Origin: Methanobacteriota archaeon
Lineage (GTDB): Archaea; Halobacteriota; Methanomicrobia; Methanomicrobiales; Methanocorpusculaceae
Reading direction: 5' to 3'
Length of the DNA: 64,000 bases
Assembly (NCBI GenBank): GCA_023396065.1
Contig: JAEWXF010000028.1
Location: 186,001-250,000, forward strand
Position numbers and translations under genes: made by a program. Below are positions 25,291 through 34,220 of the stretch, piece by piece (positions within the stretch are counted from its first letter, which is position 1; each line of letters starts with the position of its first letter). Under the pieces are notes generated by a model. That model saw only the letters and a list, made by a program, of their open reading frames with translations, did no database searches and was not told where the DNA came from.

Positions 25291-25652
25291 CTCTTCTGAG
25301 AGGTTCAGTCAGCACTGTGGCCGTTTCCTGAATCCTCCTCTAAGAGGTTTTTACGTGAGGAAATTTTTCGGGAGAAAAAATCGCAGAAATAGGGCATCCG
25401 GATAAAGCTTTTTGTAAAAGAGAGGGTCAACACGCAGGTTACGAAAGGGATACAATGTACAGTGTCTATGTCAGACAATCTGAGAAAACGGCACATACTG
25501 ACGTAATATGTGTTTCTCCCGAAAAAATGAGTGATTTGCCTGCATTCATATAGGATTACAACATTACATACTATTAGAGTAGTATTGAGTACTTTATTGA
25601 TAATTACAACAGTGTGACTTTTTGAGCGAATACATTTGAAAAAAAGAAAATA
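25291..25652. other. Intergenic region upstream of paralogue 3
   Basis: This 362-bp AT-rich gap holds a TTCATATAGGATTACAACATTACATACT block at about 25543-25570, similar to the TCATATAGTATTAA block of the other spacers and probably the promoter region. Nothing else is recognised. Confidence 0.4.
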
Positions 25653-26924
25653 TCAGACCATCCGCTCCGGAGGTGCCTGCATATATTCCCGGCAGACAGT
25701 GGTCGCATAATGGCCGGGGGGGAGCGTGAACATGAGGGTAACACTGGCATCCCGGATCTCGGAAGCCACATCGGTCGCCAGAGCAATCTTTCGATGCGCT
25801 CCGTCAAAGTTTGTACCGGTAAAAGCAGACGCCCGGACAAACGACTCCCTGGTAATGTGATCCATCTCCATGAGAGAGAACATCGTCTCTTCCAGAGGAC
25901 CCGGTGTGACCGGCAGAGTCGAACCGGGCATCCAGGCTACAACAGCGCACCGTCCGCGTTTCATATGCTGGAGAGCAGTCGGAATATTTTTCTCTGTAAC
26001 CGTGTCGATCCGGTCATTCGTAAAGATCAGATGCTCCCCCACTGCAGGTTCATTTAATGCCAGACCGGAAGCACACCGACAGGATAAGGCCATATTGAAC
26101 AGCCAGGACTGATATGCCGAAACAAACATAGAAAGCAGTTTCGGGGGCAGAGTCCGGAGTGCTTTTCCAAAGTCATCAGGATTTTTCGCAAGGATGTCCA
26201 AGAGAATCCGTTCATAGGAAAGAGTCGTCGGCAGGTCATGCAGTGCAGCTTTTGCATCACCAGTCTCGGCAAAAGCCGTCCGGGCTGCCTTCACCGCATC
26301 AGACTCCTGGGGGAACGCCTCGCCGACGTATATCCGGACCGCCTCCGCATACTCTCCTCTGAGGATATGAAGACCAACCCGATGAGTAACCGGCTTCAGG
26401 GCACCGAAACGCTGGATTCCATAATAATTGGGAATCCCGGTCTGACAGATCTGCCGGGTTGTCTCCTCCACGCGGGAAGAAAGATTCTCCGGGTCGCAAT
26501 CGCGAAGTGTGATGACAAACCGGTTCCCTGTAAGACTTCCAAGGCCCAGAGAGAACTGATGGCGGGTAACCGGCGTAAGCGTGATATCACGGAGAGAGAC
26601 TGCGGCAAGCTGTTCCTCAGAGATATCATACAGAGAGATGTACTGCGTTGTAACGGCGTTCCTGTCCTTGGTTCCGCCCCAGCCCAGCCGTTTCGGGCTG
26701 ATTGCAAGCCGTTTCCCGATCTCTCGCATAGCATGCTGGTGTTCCCAGGACCGTTTGGTAAGTTTTGCAATGAGATACGGGCCGCTGCCGGTAAAAGCAA
26801 CCGGTATTTCTTCCACAAGGAAGTCCTCGGGCGTACTACGGAGAACGCCGCCGATCCCGTCCGCATCGGTTGCATAGTACTGCATGCCAAGCGCCTGTTC
26901 CAGAGGATATACTGAGGGTTTCAT
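25653..26924 (-). CDS. truD: tRNA pseudouridine synthase D
   Basis: A 423-residue TruD-family enzyme that makes pseudouridine in tRNA (position 13 in the bacterial enzyme). The catalytic motif GGTKDRNAVTTQ carries Asp87; other family motifs are TPEDFLVEEIP (31-41), GNRFVITLRD, PNYYGIQRFG and the TRUD insertion domain, followed by LPPGHYATTVCREYM at the end. It lies two bases after pth2, the usual arrangement in related methanogens, and so is probably in one operon with it. Confidence 0.95.
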   Translation of the reverse strand: MKPSVYPLEQALGMQYYATDADGIGGVLRSTPEDFLVEEIPVAFTGSGPYLIAKLTKRSWEHQHAMREIGKRLAISPKRLGWGGTKDRNAVTTQYISLYDISEEQLAAVSLRDITLTPVTRHQFSLGLGSLTGNRFVITLRDCDPENLSSRVEETTRQICQTGIPNYYGIQRFGALKPVTHRVGLHILRGEYAEAVRIYVGEAFPQESDAVKAARTAFAETGDAKAALHDLPTTLSYERILLDILAKNPDDFGKALRTLPPKLLSMFVSAYQSWLFNMALSCRCASGLALNEPAVGEHLIFTNDRIDTVTEKNIPTALQHMKRGRCAVVAWMPGSTLPVTPGPLEETMFSLMEMDHITRESFVRASAFTGTNFDGAHRKIALATDVASEIRDASVTLMFTLPPGHYATTVCREYMQAPPERMV

Positions 26925-26926
26925 GG

Positions 26927-27292
26927 TTAGAGAAGCGGAAGATTTCCGGTGACTTTGTTTATCAGTTCGGCTTTGGCAGGCCCGATACCAAGGGCGGTTA
27001 CGGTTCCCGGCGGGATTTCCGTATACCCGGCATCGATGATTAAGGAGACCGGCAGTCCCTGAATCTCTGCGGTTGCTTTGAGTTCGTAGAGTACCCGTTC
27101 CCCCGCAGCCTTGAGTGCCACTTTTTTCTGACCCTCCCGCATCCAGGCTTTTTTGTCAAGCAGTGATGCCTTTTCGTAGGCCCCAATGGACGCATGGGCC
27201 GCCTGTGCACACATTTTCCCGCAACTGAGTTTGAGGTCAGTACGCAGGATGAGACACTGTTTATATTTGAAAACGTCTTCTCCGCCGGTCAT
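26927..27292 (-). CDS. pth2: Peptidyl-tRNA hydrolase, archaeal Pth2 type
   Basis: A 121-residue enzyme that frees tRNA from stalled peptidyl-tRNA. YKQCLILRTDLKLSCGKMCAQAAHASIG is the Pth2 N-terminal signature with the catalytic lysine and histidine region, and DAGYTEIPPGTVTALGIGPA is the C-terminal one. The start at 27292 gives the normal Pth2 length with seven extra residues; an upstream Met (27346) would add 18 residues without family resemblance. Confidence 0.92.
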   Translation of the reverse strand: MTGGEDVFKYKQCLILRTDLKLSCGKMCAQAAHASIGAYEKASLLDKKAWMREGQKKVALKAAGERVLYELKATAEIQGLPVSLIIDAGYTEIPPGTVTALGIGPAKAELINKVTGNLPLL

Positions 27293-27355
27293 TTCTGGGA
27301 TGAGTATTGGACGGGGCGGGGGATAAAGATTGAGCGTCGGATACAAAAAAGAGAT

Positions 27356-29233
27356 TTAGTCCCGGTACCGCAGGGTCCGCATCGCATTCAGAACAGCGAT
27401 AACAGCAACACCCACATCCGCAAAAACTGCGGCCCACATCGTCGCCGCACCAACGGCAGCCGCTGCCAGTACCAGAAACTTGACACCGAGAGCGAAGAGA
27501 ATATTTTCCCGGACGATCCAGTAGGTTTTCCGGGCGATGCGTATCGCGGCGGCAACTTTCGCCGGGTTGTCATCCATGAGGACGATGTCGGCTGCTTCGA
27601 TTGCAGCATCCGAGCCGAGAGCCCCCATGGCAATTCCCACGTCGGCGCGTGACAGTACGGGAGCGTCGTTGATACCATCGCCGACGAAGACGACACTGCC
27701 GCCGCTGGTTTCTGCGATGACAGTTTCAAGGGCAGTGACTTTGTCCTGCGGCAGGAGTTCTGCACGAAAGTCATCTACACCAAGCTCTGTGGCAATGTCG
27801 GTGGCGGCAACCCGGGAATCACCGGTAAGCATGATGGTTTTTCCGACTCCGAGTTTTTTGAGGTCTGCAACTGCTGCGGCTGCTTCCGGTTTGAGGGTGT
27901 CGGTGAATCTGAGATATCCTGCATACCTGCCGTTAACAGCGATATGAATGATGGTTCCCGAGGGAATGTTTGGAGGAAGTACAATTCCTGCGTCGGTCAT
28001 CATACGGGCGTTCCCACAGAGAACAAAACTCCCCCGAACCATGGCCGAGACGCCGCGGCCTGCGGTTTCCACGGCGGCAGATACAGCCCGGGTATCAATG
28101 GCGGAACCATATGCTGCCCGGATCGCCGCTGCAAGGGGGTGGGTACTTGCATACTCAGCTCCGGCGGCATAGGCGAGGAGCTCCGGCTCTGAGATGTCGT
28201 CAGCCGAATGAACGTCAGCAACCCGGAATGTGCCTGTGGTGAGTGTTCCGGTTTTATCGAAGACCACCGTTCCGACGCGGGCAAGAGACTCCAGATAGTT
28301 ACTTCCCTTAACAAGGATGCCGTTCCGGGAGGCACCACCGATACCACCGAAGAAGCTGAGGGGAATGGAGATGACGAGGGCGCAGGGACAGGAGACGACC
28401 AGAAAGATGAGAGCACGGCCGATCCAGTCGGTAAAGGGTTCACTGAGAAGGAGAGGCGGCAGGAGGGCAAGTGCTGCGGCAATGACGACGACGGCCGGCG
28501 TATAATACCGGGCAAAGACGGTGATGAAGTTTTCTGCTTTTGCTTTGCGGGCGGCGGCGTTTTCTACGAGGTCGAGAATGCGGGCTACGGTTGACTCGGC
28601 GTAGGGACGCAGTACCCGGACCTGCAGGAGACCAGTGGTGTTGATGCAGCCGCTGATGACTTCGTCGCCCTGGTCAACGGAACGGGGGAGGGATTCTCCG
28701 GTGATGGACATGGTGTTGAGTTCGGATGAACCGGAGATGATGATGCCGTCAAGCGGGACACGGTCACCGGGCCGGATAATGATGATGTCACCGGCTGCAA
28801 TTTCGGCAGGATCAACATCGGTGAGTTCGCCGTCCTTCTCAATGGTGGCGTGATCCGGCCGGATATCCATGAGCTGTGCGATGGACCGGCGGGATTTACT
28901 GACTGCATAACTCTGAAAGAGTTCTCCGACCTGATAGAAAAGCATGACAGCAACCGCTTCGGGATATTCTCCGAGGCAGAATGCCCCGATGGTGGCGAGT
29001 GCCATGAGGAAGTTTTCGTCGAAAATCTGTCCCCGGCTGATATTTCCGGCGGCACGGATGAGGACATCGTGGCCGATGATGAGATAGGGGATGAGATACA
29101 GAAGCAGGTAGCCGTATGCGGGGAGGGAGAGCTGAACTGCGGTCTGGAGAAGAAAAATTCCGAGAAACAGTCCAAAGGAAAGGAGAATCCTCTTCAGATC
29201 ACGGTTCTGTTTTTTGGTGAGCGCAGACAGCAT
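27356..29233 (-). CDS. Zn/Cd/Pb-type P1B ATPase without its own metal-binding domain
   Basis: A 625-residue heavy-metal exporting ATPase. Key sites: TGES (about 178-181), SCPCALVISIP in the transport helix (C282, C284), DKTGTLT (phosphorylated D326), HPLAAAIRAA (the HP nucleotide-binding motif) and GDGINDAPVLS. The last two helices have a lysine (GVKFLVLAAA) and an aspartate (FADVGVAVI), the combination of ZntA/CadA zinc-group ATPases. The usual N-terminal HMA domain is missing and is provided by the small gene just upstream. GGAGG lies seven bases before the ATG. Confidence 0.93.
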   Translation of the reverse strand: MLSALTKKQNRDLKRILLSFGLFLGIFLLQTAVQLSLPAYGYLLLYLIPYLIIGHDVLIRAAGNISRGQIFDENFLMALATIGAFCLGEYPEAVAVMLFYQVGELFQSYAVSKSRRSIAQLMDIRPDHATIEKDGELTDVDPAEIAAGDIIIIRPGDRVPLDGIIISGSSELNTMSITGESLPRSVDQGDEVISGCINTTGLLQVRVLRPYAESTVARILDLVENAAARKAKAENFITVFARYYTPAVVVIAAALALLPPLLLSEPFTDWIGRALIFLVVSCPCALVISIPLSFFGGIGGASRNGILVKGSNYLESLARVGTVVFDKTGTLTTGTFRVADVHSADDISEPELLAYAAGAEYASTHPLAAAIRAAYGSAIDTRAVSAAVETAGRGVSAMVRGSFVLCGNARMMTDAGIVLPPNIPSGTIIHIAVNGRYAGYLRFTDTLKPEAAAAVADLKKLGVGKTIMLTGDSRVAATDIATELGVDDFRAELLPQDKVTALETVIAETSGGSVVFVGDGINDAPVLSRADVGIAMGALGSDAAIEAADIVLMDDNPAKVAAAIRIARKTYWIVRENILFALGVKFLVLAAAAVGAATMWAAVFADVGVAVIAVLNAMRTLRYRD

Positions 29234-29245
29234 GGACCCGCCTCC

Positions 29246-29464
29246 TTATGCGCTGATTTCACAGTCCGGCTCAATGCGCCTGCATACCTCTTGTGCTTTG
29301 CTGAGGACTTCTCCGAACCGGTCATCGTCAGCGTCGAGGATGAGTTTCTGGGTCATGAAAACTACAGATGCAGAGTGTACTCCCTCGATTTTGCGGATCT
29401 GGGTTTCCATGAGAGCTGCACAGTGGGCACATTCAAGGTTTTCCAGTCTGAAAGTCTTTTTCAT
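29246..29464 (-). CDS. Stand-alone heavy-metal-associated (HMA) domain protein
   Basis: A 72-residue ferredoxin-fold metal-binding protein. The ECAHCAALME motif (CxxC at residues 11-14) is the HMA copper/zinc site, followed by the IEGVHSASV and QKLILDAD strands. Encoded 12 bp before the P1B ATPase that lacks this domain, it is either its metallochaperone or its detached regulatory domain. The ATG at 29464 gives a full HMA domain; upstream frame is non-homologous. Confidence 0.9.
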   Translation of the reverse strand: MKKTFRLENLECAHCAALMETQIRKIEGVHSASVVFMTQKLILDADDDRFGEVLSKAQEVCRRIEPDCEISA

Positions 29465-29537
29465 GGTTAGTATGTAGGTTTTGGAAGAATATAAGGAAAA
29501 AAGTGGCAGTTGGGATAGATAGTTTCCCGGAGGATAC

Positions 29538-29945
29538 TTATTCGTGATAGGGATATGCAAGGGACATGTGAATCTGGGTGATCTCCCATGCATGGCCGGT
29601 TCCCCGGAAGACGGCAGTAAACCGTGCGGGCGTTTCGTGAATGGTTCCGTTTCCTACGGTACTGAGGAGAGTACAGTCGGTACTGAGCCAGGCGATGATG
29701 CCTTCGCCTTTTATGTCCGGATCTCCAAACCGAACGGCACCTGTTTTGTATCGGGAGAAGTTGGTATGCATGAGGACTGCAACGGCATCGCGCCCGCTGG
29801 CTTCTTCGTCTTTACGGCAGCCGTAGAAGATGATGTCCGGAGCGAGAGTTTTGCAGAGCTGATCTGTGTCATGAGAGTTGTAGGCTTCGGCATAGGTGGC
29901 GAGGAGGGCCGTAATCTGGGTTTTGGTCTGAGTAGAGAGCGGCAT
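29538..29945 (-). CDS. SnoaL/NTF2-like domain protein
   Basis: A 135-residue protein with the NTF2-like cone fold seen in SnoaL_3/DUF4440 proteins: an N-terminal helix pair (ALLATYAEAYNSHDTDQLCKTLAPD), then DIIFYGCRKDEEASGRDAVAVLM, then beta strands (ETPARFTAVFRGTGHAWEITQIHMS). The final W-E-I-x-x-x-H-x-S is the typical end. These small proteins may be enzymes or ligand binders; no function can be given. Start chosen at MPLSTQTK. Confidence 0.8.
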   Translation of the reverse strand: MPLSTQTKTQITALLATYAEAYNSHDTDQLCKTLAPDIIFYGCRKDEEASGRDAVAVLMHTNFSRYKTGAVRFGDPDIKGEGIIAWLSTDCTLLSTVGNGTIHETPARFTAVFRGTGHAWEITQIHMSLAYPYHE

Positions 29946-30281
29946 AGTACTATGAAGTATATTGGTGTGCGGAACTGATGGGTTTTTCGACATGAGCGAG
30001 GGGAATGTATTGTTCGCAGATGTAGGGGTTTATGAGGACTTTTTTGGAGTTTTCAGTAGGATTTCTGTATTTTCATAGGTATTCCTGCACTCTTCGGATG
30101 TACTCAATCTGAACAACGGAAATGGAACTCTTACCGCCATGTCCATATCAACACCACAAAACGACTGCGAGCGTTTTTCTCATTGGAGTCAGATGTCCAA
30201 ACAGGGCCTTGGTCTGGATGTATGTCTACGATTACACACGAAAGCCTGCTTACCGAAAACTGCTGCGTTTTTATGGAAAAA
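29946..30281. other. Intergenic region
   Basis: No gene or clear signal is seen between the NTF2-like gene and the end of the lipoprotein gene, apart from the T-rich stretch around 30041-30047. Confidence 0.35.
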
Positions 30282-31907
30282 TCAGGTAAGAATAACCCCA
30301 GAAACTGCGAACAGCTCATCATTCAGCGGGACAACAATTGCCAGTGTCATATGTCCCTCATAGAAGACATACTGACGGCCGCCTCCCTCGTGGGCCAGGC
30401 GGATCAGATCCCGCACGATCGACGAGCCGTAGGCATCCGTCTCCCCGAGGAAATTGTTCCCGACCAGCGACGGATACACAGAAGATGCAACCAGCGTCCC
30501 GTTGGTATCAAAAATAACCGCACGGTGCCCCACAGCCGCCAGAACAGCATCCTTTCCTTCGGTCTGCATCAGATTTTGAAGACTGCGAAGACCCAGAATT
30601 ACCTGTTCTCTTTCGGTAATATTCGTGAAAACCGGCTCATCTCCCAGATATTCTCCGGCAACGATATACCATGAATCATCCACTGGCAGGACATAACTGT
30701 GTTTCATCTGCAGGGACAGATTCTCGGTTAACGGATTGGTGGTCACATGCAGAACCGATCCTCCTCCCTGTCCAGCACGGGTTGTATACATACCGACCGT
30801 GGATACTCCGTTCTCATCCAGATACAGGACAGCGTTTCTCCCGATATTCGCCGGCATGTATGGATTTGCGAGCAGGGTTCCGTTCCGATCATACGCCGAG
30901 ATGTAATAGGTATCCGTGGTAAACCTGCCAAGAGGATTCATGAACTCAGAGAGGGCCGTCTCTTTCCCGATGGTACTTGCATACACATATGCTTCCTGTA
31001 CGAACCGCTGGAGTGACAGCGCGGTTGTTTCTGCCGGTGTGGGAATCAGAGCAGTACTGCTGCATGTTGATGTGAGAATAACAGTTATATTTCCTGCCGG
31101 CGTCTGGACGGTATTCCAAGCGGCTACACCGGTATTTTTCGTGAGATTTCCGGAAAACGCAGCAGAGTACCGGGCAATACCTGACGGTTCTCGGAACAGA
31201 CGCTCAGTAATACCGCCGAACAGAGAATCCTTTTTTGTACTGACATTCAGACCAATCTCAGTAACTTCTGAAGCATGGAGCAGCGTACCTGATTCGTCCA
31301 GCACCCAGATGCGGTACTCATGATGTTCGTTCTGAAACTGCTGAACCATTTCTGCAAAATAATCAGCAGAATTACTGAAGTAGAGCAGATATCCTGTAAC
31401 TGCAGTATCATTTTTCAGTGGAGTTCCGTACATGAGACGATTGTTTTCCAGAACGGGTTCATCCAGTCCGAGAATACGCACAGGATATGTGGTAAAGGCA
31501 CGGGAAAGTGCGTCAGCGTCGGCAGGATCCCGCAAACTGGAACCAACGTATTTTTCCATATCTGCAGGAGCTGCAGCGACAACGGTAAAGGATTCATTCA
31601 GTCTGACGATAGAGTTGAGATCCGGCGTACGGCTGTAGAATTCACGAAGGCCAAAGACCACCAGCGGGTCAGAACTATTCAGTATCTGTTGGGATTCTGC
31701 CAGTGCCCGGAGTTCCTCAGAATGGTAGGCGGTATGGTTTTTCACGAGACCGGATAGTATATTCACTGCGATTATCTGGTCTGCGTGGGTTTCCTCCAGC
31801 GACCGGGTCGGATCCTCCAGTTCCGGACTGATGCAGCCTGCGGTACTCAGGACAGCGATGAGGCCGAGAAGTAGCAGAATACAGTTTATAGAGGTCCGAC
31901 AATCCAT
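30282..31907 (-). CDS. Cache-like sensor lipoprotein
   Basis: A 541-residue predicted lipoprotein: signal helix ending LSTAGC (Cys about residue 25), then an all-extracellular region with no further membrane helix. Two or three repeats look like Cache/PAS-type sensor modules: YRIWVLDESGTLLHASE (about 198), YYISAYDRNGTLLANPYMPANIGRN (about 333) and RAVIFDTNGTLVASSVYPSLVGNNF (about 470), each a strand-turn with DxxGTL(L/V)A. Repeated VxLPVDDSWYIVAGEYLG-type strands follow. With no signalling domain it probably acts as a binding protein for a partner receptor. SD AGGGA lies upstream of the ATG. Confidence 0.72.
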   Translation of the reverse strand: MDCRTSINCILLLLGLIAVLSTAGCISPELEDPTRSLEETHADQIIAVNILSGLVKNHTAYHSEELRALAESQQILNSSDPLVVFGLREFYSRTPDLNSIVRLNESFTVVAAAPADMEKYVGSSLRDPADADALSRAFTTYPVRILGLDEPVLENNRLMYGTPLKNDTAVTGYLLYFSNSADYFAEMVQQFQNEHHEYRIWVLDESGTLLHASEVTEIGLNVSTKKDSLFGGITERLFREPSGIARYSAAFSGNLTKNTGVAAWNTVQTPAGNITVILTSTCSSTALIPTPAETTALSLQRFVQEAYVYASTIGKETALSEFMNPLGRFTTDTYYISAYDRNGTLLANPYMPANIGRNAVLYLDENGVSTVGMYTTRAGQGGGSVLHVTTNPLTENLSLQMKHSYVLPVDDSWYIVAGEYLGDEPVFTNITEREQVILGLRSLQNLMQTEGKDAVLAAVGHRAVIFDTNGTLVASSVYPSLVGNNFLGETDAYGSSIVRDLIRLAHEGGGRQYVFYEGHMTLAIVVPLNDELFAVSGVILT

Positions 31908-31963
31908 GATAGTTCCCTGATAAATCGCTGTTATGAGACGATAAGGGTTTGGAAAAAAGAATT

Positions 31964-33043
31964 TTACTGCCGGGTGATAATAATTCCCGTATTATCAACC
32001 GCAGTTTCTACGGCAATTTCCAGGCCAATCGGTTCAAGAACCGGCTGCATCTCTGCGGCACTTTTTTCGGTGACTACGCAGATGGAGGGACCGACTGAAC
32101 TCATGGCCACAAACTCCAGTCCTGCCTGCCGCAGAACATTCATGTAACTGTAGAGAATAAATGTGTGGTGCTGGACCTCGGCACGTTTGGAGCCGCGGAA
32201 CTCGATCTCCCACATGGTGTCACCCATACGTTTGAGGTTGCCCCGGGCGAGGGATGGGATCATGTCCATCAGGAGCATGTAGGCTTTGAGTTCCCGGTCG
32301 CGGTAGTCAAGGGTCCGTGCCCGGTTCATGAGGAGGCTGAACTCTTCTACACCTGCGTTGTCATCTTCGGCGTGGATCTGCGGGATGAGGATGTAGACGT
32401 TTTTCCCTTCGGCGAAGGGGTGGTTGTAGATGCGGGTAAGCCGGTCTCCGACGAAGGTCATGCCCCCGTACATGCTGGCTGCGGAACCGACGCCGGTTTC
32501 AAAGCCGAAAGCAATTTTTCCGTCTTCGGTTTCTTCGACATAGTTGTGGCCGATGAGCATCCGGACGTCTTCTTGTGTGAGGGGACAGCCGGTTGCTTCG
32601 TTCATGGCCGTGACGACGGCGGTTGCGATGGTACAGGTGGAACCGAGACCCACGTGTTCTCTCCCGTGATCGACGGTACGAATCTGAAATCCGCCGGTGT
32701 ATCCAGTAACGGCTTTGAATGCAGCTACGAGGTGCTGAATCAAGAGAATACGGGGAGAGTCGATGACGGTTTCAGACGGTGTGCAGGTGACGGAGGCTTC
32801 GCAGTAGATCTGCAGGGCAAATCCGAGGCCGCCGCCACCGGGGGTGCCGGGGCTGAATCTGTTCATGTCGAGAACTGAGAGGTGGATGCGTGCCGGAGCA
32901 CGAACGATTATGGTGTCTCCTGTCGGGTATGGTTTGTGCTGAACTCCGATGTCTGCGGTATGCAGGCATTCACCGGGAGTAAAGGAGCTGAAGTCATACT
33001 CAACCAGATCGAGATCTCCACCCCGTATCTTCATTACGGTCAT
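31964..33043 (-). CDS. GHMP-superfamily protein, beta-RFAP synthase-like (COG1907)
   Basis: A 359-residue protein resembling beta-ribofuranosylaminobenzene 5'-phosphate synthase, which joins 4-aminobenzoate and PRPP in methanopterin synthesis. Visible: RAPARIHLSVLDMN (about 49-62), GGGGLGFAL, the GLGSTCTIATAVVTAMNEATG motif (GHMP motif 2, about 132-152) and a C-terminal GLEFVAMSSVGPSICVV (motif 3). The first 45 residues are an extra N-terminal region. Its kinase-like fold is clear; a different archaeal sugar kinase function is possible. A heptamer-flanked repeat element lies in its upstream region. Confidence 0.7.
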   Translation of the reverse strand: MTVMKIRGGDLDLVEYDFSSFTPGECLHTADIGVQHKPYPTGDTIIVRAPARIHLSVLDMNRFSPGTPGGGGLGFALQIYCEASVTCTPSETVIDSPRILLIQHLVAAFKAVTGYTGGFQIRTVDHGREHVGLGSTCTIATAVVTAMNEATGCPLTQEDVRMLIGHNYVEETEDGKIAFGFETGVGSAASMYGGMTFVGDRLTRIYNHPFAEGKNVYILIPQIHAEDDNAGVEEFSLLMNRARTLDYRDRELKAYMLLMDMIPSLARGNLKRMGDTMWEIEFRGSKRAEVQHHTFILYSYMNVLRQAGLEFVAMSSVGPSICVVTEKSAAEMQPVLEPIGLEIAVETAVDNTGIIITRQ

Positions 33044-33180
33044 GGTGTTTTCCGGGTTTTAGGTGATGTCTGAGGAGATATAATGGTTTGGGTTGTCCGG
33101 GAGATGCGGCTGAAAGCGGAGATCATGAATCTGTCACAATCTGTCTCTCTGGTTTTTTCTTCATCTCATTTTCATTGGGG

Positions 33181-33439
33181 GTTGTATGCTGTACGCTGTG
33201 TGCTGTGTACAGCAGATTGGTGAACTGGGATGAGAGCCGGTCCCACTTTCCGTTTTTTTTGTTTTTTCTGCATTCGTGTGTCTTTTTCTACATTGATGTA
33301 TCTATTTATACTACTAGTGACATATAATACAACGCGATAATGTATATCATGCCCTGCTGATAAGGAGGGATGATGTTCTCGCTGACTTCTTTTTTCCGGA
33401 TGGTATCCATCGTACAGTATACAGCGTACTGTGTACAGC
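33181..33439. repeat. Heptamer-flanked AT-rich element, copy 1
   Basis: Four 7-bp units run 33181-33208 (GTTGTAT, GCTGTAC, GCTGTGT, GCTGTGT) and four inverted units run 33412-33439 (GTACAGT, ATACAGC, GTACTGT, GTACAGC). Between them lies an AT-rich core with TATTTATA (33304-33311) and CATATAATAC (33320-33329), resembling in reverse the core of the elements at 46.2-46.7 kb. It fills the gap 33044-33563, which holds no recognisable gene. Confidence 0.6.
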
Positions 33440-33563
33440 GACGGGATAACATACATGTTTGAGCATGTATTTTCGTGGCAGATTCTCTGAATTGCCTCAT
33501 CTCTCCCTGGATGAGGTGGGAGCGATTTCTGTAAGAGCCAAGTATGAATCTTCTTTCAATATC

Positions 33564-34103
33564 TCACCGATCAAAGTACGGACTCTTTCCCGTGACCGAA
33601 AGCGGGATGGCAAACGCAATTGTTGCATGCGGCAGCAGGCCGAGGGCCAGCGCTGCAGTTCCGGCGGAGAACATAATCCGATTATCCACATTCAGCGTTG
33701 ATGCGGTTTTGACGGCGGAGCCTGCGGCGACTCCGAGGTCGACGGACCGGAGAGCACAGCAGGGTCCCTGATAGAGGGTGTCAGTGGCGGCATTTTTTGC
33801 GGCAGCTTTCATTTCGGTACAGGTGGCGTGACCACAGGCTCCGCAGTTCAGGCCGAGCGTGGAGAGGCCGTCGGCTCCGAGGAGAAGGCAGGCTCCGCTG
33901 TTTCGGATATTGCCTGCGTCGCGGAGGAAAAACTTCATGCCGGTCCGTTCTGCGATGCGTTCCATTTCCTGGGCAAGGGGTTCGAGCTGGTCCTGTCCGA
34001 GGATGTGTATTTCGATGACGTCGCTTCCTTTTGATTTGGGAGCGGTCCGTGCTGCAACTGCCATGAGTTCTGCAGCAGTCCGGAGTGCTGAGGAGAATTC
34101 CAT
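33564..34103 (-). CDS. DUF2148 ferredoxin-like domain protein
   Basis: A 179-residue protein of the DUF2148 family, common in methanogens and anaerobes. AAELMAVAARTAPKSKG at residues 10-26 and LNCGACGHATCTEMK (three cysteines) plus a later GPCC (residues 127-130) give a possible Fe-S cluster. Function unknown; often thought a redox protein. The start at 34103 matches the usual family N-terminus; an ATG at 34163 preceded by AT-rich sequence would give a leaderless 199-residue form. Confidence 0.82.
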   Translation of the reverse strand: MEFSSALRTAAELMAVAARTAPKSKGSDVIEIHILGQDQLEPLAQEMERIAERTGMKFFLRDAGNIRNSGACLLLGADGLSTLGLNCGACGHATCTEMKAAAKNAATDTLYQGPCCALRSVDLGVAAGSAVKTASTLNVDNRIMFSAGTAALALGLLPHATIAFAIPLSVTGKSPYFDR

Positions 34104-34220
34104 ATCAGTGGTATGGTCCGGTGAGGTGATAATTTTTTGCAGTGTACTAAGCCCATAGTGCATATAGCATCATATGGTTTATTCCTTGTGCACACGGACC
34201 AGTTCGTATGAACTGGACGT

